64,000 nt of DNA from Linnemannia elongata. Its lineage: Eukaryota; Mortierellomycota; Mortierellomycetes; Mortierellales; Mortierellaceae. The notes below the pieces were generated by a model. That model was not told the DNA's origin. It worked only from the letters and a program-made list of their open reading frames with translations, and did not search any database. This document shows, in pieces, positions 17,709 through 28,289 of this stretch. The DNA lies in contig JAXBDG010000003.1 of NCBI GenBank assembly GCA_036320915.1, positions 248,001 to 312,000 of the forward strand. Direction: 5' to 3'. The position numbers were made by a program, and so were the translations under genes. How positions within the stretch are numbered: the stretch's first letter is position 1; the number at the start of each line of letters is the position of its first letter.

Positions 17709-20700
17709 CTACCACAAATTGTACTTGGAGTCAAGGTCGCCCTCAGCAGGAGCATCCAGATCCACATAAGATTTGACCTTGCGTGGGTCCGACATCCTAC
17801 TGTTGTCATGAGAGAAATAAACATATAAACAGCGCAGCGTTAGTATCACGACAACAGCCACGGCAGCATATCGTGGAAGCAAATCAGTAGAAGTGAGAAA
17901 AGGGTGTGTACCTTCTGGGATCAAGCATCATAGAAGCGGGAGGACGAGGAGGCGCCACGTCGGGCTGCTTGGTCCGTGTCTTGTCTCCAGATTCTTCCTT
18001 GGATCCACGACGCTTAGCAAAATCAAACCCAATACGAGGGATCTGATCCATAGGTGTTCCTGCCATAGCTCCTGCAGCACTGAAGGAAGGGGGGATAAAA
18101 CTGGGGGGGAATTGTGGCATAGGCGACATTCCGGGGTTCATAAAGGGCATACCCATAGGGTGTGCTCCTGGCATAAAGCTCATGGGCATGGGGTGGCCAC
18201 TAAACATTGGACCTGGCGCGCCGAATCCAAACGCGCTAGGCTGTGGCTGTTGCTGTTGTTGTGCTGATGGGTTGATGTGGTTTGGATCCAAAATATAGTT
18301 GTTGAACAGTGAGATCTACGCATAATTAAAGTAGAAGCCGAGTGTTAACATACGAGAACCCTTCCTCGCCGAACAAAGATCCAAGAATAACAGCAATAAG
18401 AAGGCACTTACGTCGTCTTCGATGGTCTTGACTTCGTCTGGGTGCTTGGTGCGGATGTGCTTGTGAACAAACTCCTCGCCTCTAAATGGCTTTGTGCAGA
18501 TCTTGCAGCGCCACTTGGTAGGCTCATCCTGCTGTGTCTTGCCCTGCAAAAACTTGAGCGAAGCCCTAATGAGTCCAAAATTTTTAGTTAGTGTTAGTAA
18601 GTCGATGCTGGAAATAAATGGCAGCACAGCCTGCTAGCGCTAATGACCACCAACGTCAGTATCGCTTACTTTTCCAAAGACTTTCCGCCCAGCTTGGTGA
18701 TCTCTTCGTCGGTAGGGGCTTTGAGCTTCAGGTTCAGCTTTTGCTCCAAGTTCTTGACCCAGACAGCGCCTATAAATATCATTAAGAGAAATGTTAATAA
18801 CTGTAGACATTTTTAACACCCAAGGTGACACACCTACAGCGATATTCCTGTAACACTATTACGTACCCTTGGTGGAGTTGACGGGGACTTTGGTGTCGGG
18901 GTTACGGAAGTGCTTGCTGCACTTGCGAGAGAACTCCTCGGCATTGTCACTATCACCGCCACAGTAGTAACAGAACAAGTGCACTTGACGCAAGTATTCG
19001 ATAAAGAGGTCCAACGAGCGACGCTATCACAATGAAAGAAGGAAAACATACTCGTGTTAATACAACCTCATCTATTTGCACATGTTATTTTTACATATAA
19101 AATCATATGTTTACCTCATTAGCGCGCCGAATGGTTGCCTGTGCAGGATCCTCCTCTTCTGCGTCGTCCATGGGAGTGTCTGTAGGTGCAAGGATGTGGT
19201 CCTTGAGACGTGCTTCTACCAAAGACACGCCGTCATAGATGGGGGCATCAGTCTCGCCTTCCACTGCATCGTTTAGACTCTGGTCGCACACCTTGGCAAT
19301 AGCGACAGCGAGCTCGTAGTCAGCACGGATCCGTGTTCCCGAGTTGGCAATCTCGTGTGTGTAGCGGGCGCGCGTTGGTCTGTGCGCTGCAGTTGTCGCC
19401 TGAAAGTCTTCTGTCTCTGGATCGGTCAATGCGGTCAATGCTGCCTCTACATCAGTGCCTGCCTTGAACTTGATCCACCCGATCCTCTGCAGCTCCTTCA
19501 AAGGGTGGGGCTCTGACAACGACAACATCACGAATCCGTCAAGTTTCTCGCAGCGCTATGAAGGGTACAAAAACAATGAAAATTGATCAGTACATTGGAC
19601 GACAACGACATTCACGTTCAATGACAACGCAACATCGTACAAAATAAAGTGAAAAGTACCTCCAAGATGGATGCTCGAGTGACGGTAGGAAGAACGGCCT
19701 TCAGGTACAACCAGGCGTCTGATGCATCCTCACCATTCAACTGAGTATCACCATCCTTGTCAACAGTGGTCTCGCCGTCCTCGCCTGCGGCCTTTTCTGC
19801 CTTGGCCTCTGCGGCCTGAGCACTCTCTTTCTTGGCCAAAGCCTCGTCGCATGTAGAGTTGTCAAACTTTCCTGCAGCCAATCCCTCGACAAACTTCCCG
19901 TAGCGAGACTTTCGGAGAGCGCGTGACTCCTCGGCACGAGTCTTGGACATATCCGGGTGATACTTTTCCTGGAACCAGGCCTCTGACTTGTGAGCCTCGA
20001 AAAAGGTCGACAACTGCTTGGCCACAAATTCCTCTCTGTATGTCCCGTAGCGACTTTGAAGATCCTCGTCCGTGTAGCGCTTATAGCGGTGCGAAGCCCG
20101 GTCGACGTTTCGGAGATATTCGCAGTACAGCTTGAAGGATATCAACTGATCCAGCTTCATGGGGTCGTCGATCCTCTCACCACCGCCACCGCTTCCTCCC
20201 CAGCTTGGGGGACCATCGCCATAAGGCGCATCTGGGCCGTCCATGTCTCCATAGCCATCATCACGACGTCTAATTTGCATTCAATTGTAAAAATAATAAC
20301 AGAAATGCAAAGGTCAGAATCAACAAAACAAAACAGGGCTCAACATCCATAGAAAGTGAACTAAAATAACAGCTTCACCCTAATTTAAAGAGAAAGAGAG
20401 ATGCGCCATGCATCCTAATGAGGGTGTGCGTGTACCTTTGACCACGGTAATCATTGTATCCGCCGTGACCATCAAAACGACCTCCATAATGCTCGGGTCG
20501 GCTGTATCTCGGTGCAGGGTTGTATCCATCTCTGTCGTAGTTGGGGATGTAGCGGTCGGTTGGATCATCGCCGTCCTTAGAAGTTGAGCGGTTTCTCCTG
20601 GGCCGTCTTTCTGTTGGCAACAATAGGCAAGGTAAACAAGGTGAAAACAAGGTGAAAACAAGGGTTGCGTTAGTAACAAGAAAGCAGTTGTTAAACAATG

Positions 20701-20924
20701 ATTTTCCGACCCCCTTTTTGATCTATGTATCTATGTATGATTCAACAACAATAAGGGCTATCATTATTACCTCTATCCTCCGGGGAGGCGGAAGTCTTTC
20801 TTCTCCGTTTGTCACGACCAAAGTCGTCCTTCTCAGGACTACGTTCACGGCGGAACTTGTCACGGCTCCGAGAGTTGGACTCGTCGTCAGAGTAGTCTCC
20901 ACGACCGTAGTAATCCTTTGGCAT
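17709..20924 (-). CDS. Ars2/SERRATE-type zinc-finger protein
   Basis: Nine exons read by eye and phase-consistent: 20924-20771, 20610-20436, 20269-19660, 19555-19115, 19023-18867, 18769-18670, 18565-18412, 18315-17912, 17796-17709; 760 residues. Order: Arg/Asp/Ser-rich N-terminus (1-135); SERRATE/Ars2 N-terminal-type helical region (about 140-250, FKLYCEYLRNVD); RRM-like segment (LQRIGWIKFKAG); the Ars2-type stretch LFCYYCGGDSDNAEEF; a C2H2 finger (CKICTKPF, then HKHIRTKH); a Pro/Met/Gln-rich linker; and a C-terminal DPRKVKSYVDLDAPAEGD that matches the family's conserved end. Known: Ars2 links the nuclear cap-binding complex to RNA processing, export or decay. An upstream leader intron (donor near 21546, acceptor near 20933) is plausible. 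The acceptor of exon 9 is uncertain by three bases. Confidence 0.85.
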
Positions 20925-22501
20925 TGTGATCACTAAATAAGCTTTTCTTTCTCCTGATGTTGTTGTGTTGCTGTCTGCTGTGTGATGTAATTAGCTAATT
21001 AGAAGTATGGCAGGCCCTATTATTACGATTGATAAAACAAATAGGTTCAGGTTAGTAAAAAGCTTCTTCACAAAGGGTGTTCTTAAGAGAAGAAAGGGTG
21101 TGTGTTTGTGTGATTGTAAGGACGTGGCAGATGGTGGTACGCGCCAGATCTGCTCCTTGATTTGGCCTTTTGTATTGCAATCAAGGGGTTCAAGGGAGAT
21201 AATAAGAGAGAAAGAAAAGAATGATTCCTTAAGTATGGCAAGGTTCCTGTTGTTGCGCCAAAGATGTTGTTGATGTGAAGAGGAGAAGAAGGGCAAAGAG
21301 AGAGAGATAATGAGAAAGAGGTAGTGGTGCGCACCCTGTTGTTAGAGGTCTTCCTCCTCAGGTCAATAGATGAGTCCTGTGGAATAACAAGGCCGAAGTC
21401 ATCGTGTTGTTGTTTGTTGTTGTTTTTGTTGTGAGTTTGGGTAAGAGTGAGAGAAAGAGAGAAAGAGAGAGTGCAACAAAGGAGAAAGAGAATAAAGAAA
21501 AAAGAAAGAGTATAAAAGAAGAGTATGAGAATGAAGATGGGCTTACCCCCGAGAGCAAAGTGAAGAGTGAGTGGTGGGTGTGAAGAAGTGTGATGAAAAA
21601 GAAGAGAAATCAGAAGAAACAAAAACGAAGAGACAGAAGTGAAAAGGAAAATCAGGGAGGGAGGGAGCGAGGGAGGGGAACACTGTCTGAGAGTGTCTGA
21701 AGGGGGTACAAACAGAACACACACACCTACGCAGGGGGTTGGTTCGAAAGGGACGAATCCTTTCTTGCCTGTGGCTGGTGGCTTAGGATTTGATCTTCCT
21801 TCCACAAAATTGCATTTCGCTGGATTAACAAATGGAAGAGGCGCATCTGAGTTCAGAGCTTAGCTGAGCTGGCTCGACCAAAGACGCGTTTATTACGGTT
21901 GAGTGCTCATTCAACACTGCTGGCTTTGACACCCTTTTTGTTCCTTGTTCATTGTATCACTATGTGCCTCCTATTGAATCTACTCTCACAAGAGAAGGGG
22001 GCTGAGTTAACTAACTGAAGAAATGGAACACAGACTTTTTGGCATACTCTGTCTGCTATCATATCCTATAACACTGGCGCATCATTCAGCAGTGCTCCAG
22101 GGATCAACACATATAAAACACTATTGTTTCCTACTATCAAGTTCAAGGGGCTAACTTGCATAGATCCATAATCTCAACTAATACACATATTCAATGTGCT
22201 GCTTTGCCACTTCTAACTGTCTTTTGAGCGATTTGGTCGCCACATTCATTTCCAACTGCAGGCTCAATCTCAACATTGCTACAGTTTTAAAACTGGTTTT
22301 TCAACAATGTGTTTATTATTTTTATGTGACAAAAGTAATGTGTTCATTTACTGTGAAGCTCCACAAGAAGGATAAAACAGTAGATAACCACTAAAAACCC
22401 AGGGTCCACATATCATAGAGTAAAAGTTGAATGACAAAGAGAAAAAAAAAGCTATCATCTCGATGCTAGAAACTGTCACGGCCGATCGATCGCTCCCTCG
22501 T
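20925..22501. other. Promoter and leader region of the Ars2 gene; otherwise no gene seen
   Basis: Read on the minus strand, 21860-21000 is strongly pyrimidine-rich with CT microsatellite stretches, as expected for a fungal promoter or leader. A 240-codon frame here (21805-21083) is low-complexity Ser/Phe/Leu and is not believed. I see nothing conserved in 21880-22501. Confidence 0.5.
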
Positions 22502-22939
22502 TTACTTTTTGATAACGAAACCATCCGAGTCATCGAATCCGGACTCGGGACCGTGGTCAAAATGCAGACGAACTCTCCACTTGACATTAGTCTGAGTAGG
22601 AATAATATACTCCTTCTTGGCCACAAACTTGAATCCCTTATCCGCCAAGACTCTGGCGGGAACGGTGGCAATCTTGACGTTCAGGTTGGGCATAGGGATC
22701 TTCTTTTGGATGATGACATCGATGGGGGTGTTGTCCTTGTAGAGGATGTTGTTTTTGCCGCCGGCGAGCTTGACCTTGACGTTGATCACTTGGCCGACCT
22801 TGTAGACGCTGTCGAGGGCCGGGGAGGTGACGGCGATCAGTTTCGAGGGATGGGGTGGTGGGGAAGCAAAGACGGAGGAGAGGGAGCAGAGGGCGCAGAG
22901 TGCCAGCAAGACCAGCGTGACAAGGTTTCTGGCGTACAT
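22502..22939 (-). CDS. Small secreted protein with Kre9/KNH-like fold
   Basis: 145 residues from the ATG at 22939; an in-frame extension to 23035 is leader sequence. Residues 1-26 form a clear signal peptide (basic MYARN, hydrophobic VTLVLLALCALCSLSSVFA, cleavage likely before SPPPHPS). The mature part starts with LIAVTSPALDSVYKVGQVI and ends WRVRLHFDHG...DSDGFVIKK, the pattern of the Kre9/KNH-like beta-sandwich domain (start: tsP..gs..kvGq; end: R....sd.F.I). Known members are cell-wall or GPI-anchored proteins of fungi. No Ser/Thr-rich stalk and no GPI signal follow, so this is likely a soluble secreted or wall-associated protein. The exact function is unknown. Confidence 0.6.
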   Translation of the reverse strand: MYARNLVTLVLLALCALCSLSSVFASPPPHPSKLIAVTSPALDSVYKVGQVINVKVKLAGGKNNILYKDNTPIDVIIQKKIPMPNLNVKIATVPARVLADKGFKFVAKKEYIIPTQTNVKWRVRLHFDHGPESGFDDSDGFVIKK

Positions 22940-23044
22940 TGTTTTTTTTGCGGTTTGTGTGGGAATGTGTCTGAGAGGAAGGGAAAGGAAGGGTTGATGA
23001 GAATATAAAAAAAAGAAAGGGAAAAGTGAAGACACAAGGCAGGG

Positions 23045-23052
23045 TATTTATG
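23045..23052 (-). promoter_or_regulatory. TATA-like element of the KNH-like gene
   Basis: CATAAATA on the minus strand about 105 bases before the ATG at 22939, followed by a CT-rich leader. By position only. Confidence 0.3.
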
Positions 23053-25004
23053 TAACATATTTTTCTTTGCCCAATGTGAACTCTTGGAGAGACATGGACT
23101 TGGGCAATGCGCTTCAATCTCTCTTTGTGGGTCCCTGCGCCCAAAAGAAGGATTTCCGTTATTTTTGTCATCCGAGACAAACACTCTCAGAGCAGATGGA
23201 CATAAAACGGCTCAAAAGGAGAGGATGAAAAACTCTCATGGCAGTAAACTCATCCTTCACCCATTCTTACCTCCTCCCTCCTCTCAGGAAGAATCATCCT
23301 TCTCATTTCGACTACAACACCCATCCCATTGATCGCTTGCTTAGCGTCAAGAATATCTCCGGTCGTAAACAAAACGTGAAAAAAACTATATATCTAAGAA
23401 ACGCCGGGTCCAAACACCACCCTCACTCACACTCACCCATAACAAGCCAAGATCCTCTCTATTCTTAGATGCGGATTGACCGTTCACTGAGAATGAGAAA
23501 AATAAAAAAGCAGGGTTAACACATTTGCCACCCAATGGCTACCATTACTTTTACTTTTGCTGTCCTCCTTTTAGCAATTCCTTTGTTTCGACTCCGTGGC
23601 TACTCGTTCAATAACAACAAGACCACCAAAAGTAGCCATTGGCGAGACGAAAACAAGACAGGTTAAGACTGTAGTGGGCGTAAAAAGGGGAAGGGCAAAC
23701 GAAGAGACAAGCCCAGCATTGGTCAAGGGACAAGTGACGAGTGACTAGGGATGATCTATGAAAAATAGTAACAAAGAGACGCCGTCTTTTTTTTTTGACT
23801 GCAAGCCAACTAACCTTGGTGGATTAACAAAGGGAGACAAAGACACGATAAAAATATCCACTCAACCTCCTGTTCAACCCTTTTCAGCACGCCTTTTCTT
23901 TCGTTTATCATCCTTACCTTCCTTTTTGTTTACCATGTCTCTCTTTTTATCCAGGATGGGTGCATGGATGGATGGGTGTGGAATTGATGCAGAACGAAAA
24001 AAGAAAAGACAGCGCTCGCTTTTCCTTCTTTCGCCAATGAAAAGCCGTGGATTTGGCACAACCCTTGACAGCCTGATTGATTGACCTTCTCCCCATCCCT
24101 CATCCTTATTTTTGGCCGCAATACGCAGACAAAAAAGCATAATGAACCGAAGAACGCACGCTTGACGATAAACAAAGCTTGAAGTAACACACTCTTTTCG
24201 TGTGCTGTTAATGGAGGAGGGATTGAAGAAACAAAAAAGTGTCTGAGTTTGTGAAGCGCGCGCGTACCCACTCGCGTTTATTTTTAACTCACTTTCCCTG
24301 TCGTCGTAAATTGAGTTGTACGACAAACATCCAACATGGGATACAACAAACAAAAACAACAACAGTGAAATAAAAACACAGGGACAAAAACACCATATTT
24401 TTCTTTTTACTTTTGCAAATGTACACAAAACAAAACAATAACAAACACTCAAAAGTCAGCAACAAACCTCCCCACACACGCACCACACAAACCCAATCTC
24501 AATTCAGTACTCACTTTTGAGATTTTGACAAGCTAACAGGTGAAGCGAGTCTTGGTTCGACGGAGCATTTTTTTATTTAGTTCTCACTCCCAATGCGCAG
24601 ACGCCTGTCTCCTATTCATGTGGAGCGAACAAAAGCAAACAGAACAGGGGAGCGCTCAATCGCCTTTCACCTAGGTAACAATCGTGGACCATATGTTGCT
24701 GTTGATATCCTTTGCAAGTCCACACAATGTTTTTCTTCTACATGAATGCACAGTAGGGCTTCGGCGAGCAAGGATCTGGCCTTCCATGGAACAACGGACC
24801 AAGTAACAAAGGCGTAAAGCAAACAAAAATATCGGGCATATTTTGTCGTCCTTATTTATTATGTATGTATTGTCTTTCTTTCACCTAATATGACCATGCA
24901 GCTAAAATACCAACGCGCCGCGTTTCTGACAAATGGTGAGGGTCTCTTAGTCTCACATATCTACTACATTTTTTTTCTTGCAGACGCCGTTGACTGTCCA
25001 TTCT
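23053..25004. other. Non-coding interval
   Basis: About 1.9 kb between the KNH-like gene and the 3' end of the guanylyltransferase. Open frames on either strand are low-complexity (Phe/Ser/Lys from T-rich and A-rich runs) and resemble no family I know. It probably holds the KNH-like promoter and the guanylyltransferase 3' end. Confidence 0.45.
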
Positions 25005-27217
25005 CTATTGGTGATGTTGTTGCTGTTGGTACTGTTGTTGCTGCTGCTGGAGGACCTGTTCTCGGTGCTTCCATGCGGCCCTAATTTCTGCCTGCGCTTG
25101 CAACAACTATTTTTATCACACCACGAAGAATAAAAATGCAAGTTAGTCAACGTTACCGGGGAAAACAACACAGAGAAAGCACCAATAGGACGCGTTCCGA
25201 GTGCTCCATAGAAAAAAATGTCAGCGTAGACCACATGCTAGCTAGAGAACAACAACTGTACCTCATCACGCTCGACGCCGTCCCGAATACTCTCCTGGAC
25301 CTTCCTGACTACGGATGAATGATTGCCGTGTTCCTTGTCATCTCTAAACCGGAAGAATCTCCAAGTCGTGTCGCTGGGCGAGTAGTTGACCTCGACCACT
25401 CTGTTCTGCAAATGAGTCGACGTGCTCTTCCAGCTAATTGCGTAATTAGACAATCGCGCAAGGTGTACGTCAGCATTTGCCTGTTGCCTTTGTTCTACCA
25501 GCCTCCGCAATGTTTTCAGACAGTTTTGCTTATGTGCGTTTCAACTTACTGCTCCCAGAGTCCATCATCGACCGTCATTATTCCGAAACGGTTGTACTGT
25601 TGACCGCCTTGCCATTCATGAAGCACAAACTGTGGCTTTTGGTTATAATCGGGCACACCCTGGTTGGTTGGGAACTCCAGTGACAACCTGAAGTCGATCG
25701 TGTTTTCGCTTGGGGGCTTCCACTTCAGCCTAGAGATGTGGGTATCACATAAACGCGCAGAATGTTAATGTTATGTGACACGGACCTTTTGCATAGTCCA
25801 AGATGGAGAAGCCAGGCTGTCGTGTTATTGAGTGCAAGACTTACATTTTGTTGTTGGTTGAGGGCACGTATTCAGCCACGGCGGAGGTAAAGATCAGTCC
25901 ATCGCTTCCATGCTTCAGTCTTGGGAGAACCTCCCTGAACATCTTTTCGATTCCGTAGGACAGGTTGACCTCCTTCAACCCAACCCTATTTGTTGTTTGG
26001 ATTCAAAATGTATGTGAGTTCATATACCGTTGTATGTATATCCAGTATCATAGCCAATGATGCGGTACCATGCATGTAGACATGTAACTCACTTGAAAGG
26101 CTGCTCGCGAACGAACTGAGGTTGAGCGACCTTGAGCAACTCTCTATAAGGCGTCACAAACTCTTGTTGTAACCTCTGTTAAGTCCAAACAAGATTGCTA
26201 GCAGTTAGTATCGAGTTCCTCCTGCAGGATATGTCCATCTTTTCGCCCGATATAAAAGCGAAACTTACAGCCAACCGAGACCTGAGGGGCTTCTTGATAA
26301 TGTTCTGTCCATTGTACGCCAAAAGATCAAAGGCAAGGTAACGAACGACCTGGCTTCCATCCGGTTCCTGGTCCGTGACAAGTTCGCCGTCCACAATGGT
26401 CTCATTATGGTACGCCTGAAGGTTGCCGGCAATGGGAAATCTCAATTGAGGCACGTAGCTGAACTTGTTCTTGCGATCCACCTACACAAAGCATTCGAAG
26501 GGAATATGTGAGTCAGGACGAACTTTCCAAAGTGGAATTATTTGCCAGCAAAATTGAAATGAACAAGTGGTAGTTACCAAGAAAACTTGCTGCTGGCCAC
26601 GCTCATTGAGAACACAGTAGAGGAGAACGCGGACGCCGTCTGACTTTTCGGCGACAAAGTAACTGTTGACAAAAAGAAAAGTGTAGCCAGGTACAACAGT
26701 AAGTTACTCCTGTCGTTGGTTCCACATTGATGAATGCAGTAACAACTTGCGTGTGAGTTCCTGAGGTTCCATTTTGCTTACTCTTCTGACTTGAGTTCCT
26801 GAAGTGTCGTACGCGTGAAACTGACGGGCTGAGCACCTAGAAAGATAAAGACAACGCAAGGACGTCGATATCCAGTGTGTCAGTATCGTCTGCCTTCACA
26901 CTACGCGCTCCAATTGTTTGTCCTGATATTAACGCCACTCTGTTCCAGCGAGCCCCTCCCACAGTCCAGGTCGTTACCAATGAATCTAGTAAACAGAAAT
27001 AAAGAAAACATATATCGTTAGTCTTCTGTCCACTCCGCACAAAGGCCAAGAGTTTCCCCTCCTCGCTACGTATTCCTCAGTTCGCTCAAGCGCATGCTGA
27101 ACTCTACCGGCTGCCATTGATTCCGATGGCTCGACAGATTCGCTCACGGAGCAAGCTCTCACTTCTGGCATCGATGGGCACGCCTGGAATGTCCGGAATA
27201 AGCGAATCGGCGGGCAT
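25005..27217 (-). CDS. mRNA capping enzyme, GTP:RNA guanylyltransferase
   Basis: Ten exons, all in phase: 27217-27108, 26985-26978 (8 nt), 26836-26782, 26662-26578, 26481-26269, 26175-26093, 25985-25845, 25729-25550, 25433-25262, 25106-25005; 382 residues. It transfers GMP from GTP through a lysyl-GMP intermediate to the 5' diphosphate end of nascent mRNA. Motifs in order: RFIGAQPVSF; nucleotidyl-lysine motif EKSDGVR (catalytic Lys); YVPQLRFPI; VDGELV; LAFDLLAYNG; HGSDGLIFT; LKWKPPSENTIDF; and the OB-fold end TWRFFRFRDDK. The C-terminus is Gln-rich (about 10 Gln). There is no triphosphatase domain, consistent with the fungal arrangement of separate subunits. Confidence 0.9.
26978..26985 (-). 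other. 8-nt micro-exon of the guanylyltransferase gene
   Basis: ATTCATTG flanked by TACTAG and GTAACG. Joined to its neighbours it completes SRFIGAQPVSF, the family's conserved R-F-x-G-x-Q-P-V-S-F stretch. Without it the neighbouring exons are out of phase and the motif is lost. Confidence 0.75.
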
Positions 27218-27675
27218 GTTGAACAAAGTACGTGCGTAGGTCCTGCTTGGCGAATGGGTTGTGGTTGTTGAAGGAGACAAAAAAAAAAAGGTGTTGCAGC
27301 CAAGGGATATGAGAAAATTAGGCGCAGGCTCAAAGAAAGTGCCTGGCCACTCTTATCTTGGCTCAGCCACCTCTCCGAGGGGAGCACATGCAGTGTGAAA
27401 ATTTTCACACAACCATTGATGCTTCTCGGGAGGTCGACTTTTCAGGAGCACATTCTTTGTCCAACAAGTGAGACTAAATACATATCCTCTCTACCGGTGA
27501 AACGCCCAAAGAAAGTACAAACAAACCAAGGAGACCATAGGTATTAGGTTTTTGACGGTTTTATTAAAAAGACTTATTGTACAAAAAAGATGCAGATGCA
27601 GGTTGGGGGTTGATATCGATTTCCACTGTGTGTTGCTTGTTCCTTTCCTTGCCAAGAACTCCTCTGTGAACTGAT

Positions 27676-28289
27676 TTAAGCTGTTACAGTAATTGAAAAA
27701 AAGTAGGGTACACGGGTTAGTTTATGACACAAGTGGGCTAATGAAAGCGGCTAGGAAAAGAGTCTGTTGTCCAATTGATCGAAGGAAAGTAACTTACCAG
27801 AGGGGGCACCCAAAGTGGTTCCAGGGCCAGAGGGAACGGCCTTGACAACGACGGGCTCCTCCTTCTGAACGGGGGCCTCTGTTAGATCCAATGAATCAAT
27901 TGATAATAAAGGCGAAGAGAAAGAAGACACAGGTTAGTCAATTGACCCTTTCAAAAAGTGTATACTCTCTCCTCCAATGTCCTTCTCAGGTACTGATCCA
28001 GATATGACCATAGCTCCAATGTAAAGAAGGACAAAGCACAAAAAAAAAGCTTACCCTTCATGGTAGCCTCCCTGACGCCTCCAGCCTTAACGAGAGCATT
28101 GTCCAAGACGTGCTTCATGACCTTCTGCTTCTGCTGTGCCTTCTTTTTGGAGATACGGCGGACGTGCTGAATGTTGGTCGAGACAACAGACTTGTACGAG
28201 GTCGAGTTCGACTTGAGTGCCTGCTTCCTGACACGACCGAGCTTCTGGAGGTTGAACTTGGGGCGCTGGATGTTGTTGCGGGTGACCAT
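27676..28289 (-). CDS. Small basic nuclear protein, Alb1-like ribosome biogenesis factor
   Basis: Three exons: 28289-28055, 27878-27798 and 27680-27676, the last giving only two bases of the Ala codon plus the stop; 106 residues. The sequence is very basic: MVTRNNIQRPKFNLQKLGRV, then RRISKKKAQQKQKVMKHVLDNAL with a likely helix, then an Ala/Pro/Val tail. This resembles the fungal Alb1 family, a shuttling factor on late pre-60S particles, but the match is from memory of the pattern and could be another small nucleolar or ribosome-associated protein. A minus-strand AATAAA lies at 27560-27565. Confidence 0.45.

Noticed and set aside
21083..21805. 240-codon minus-strand frame upstream of Ars2
   Set aside because: Low-complexity Phe/Ser/Leu from a pyrimidine-rich promoter; no conserved motif.
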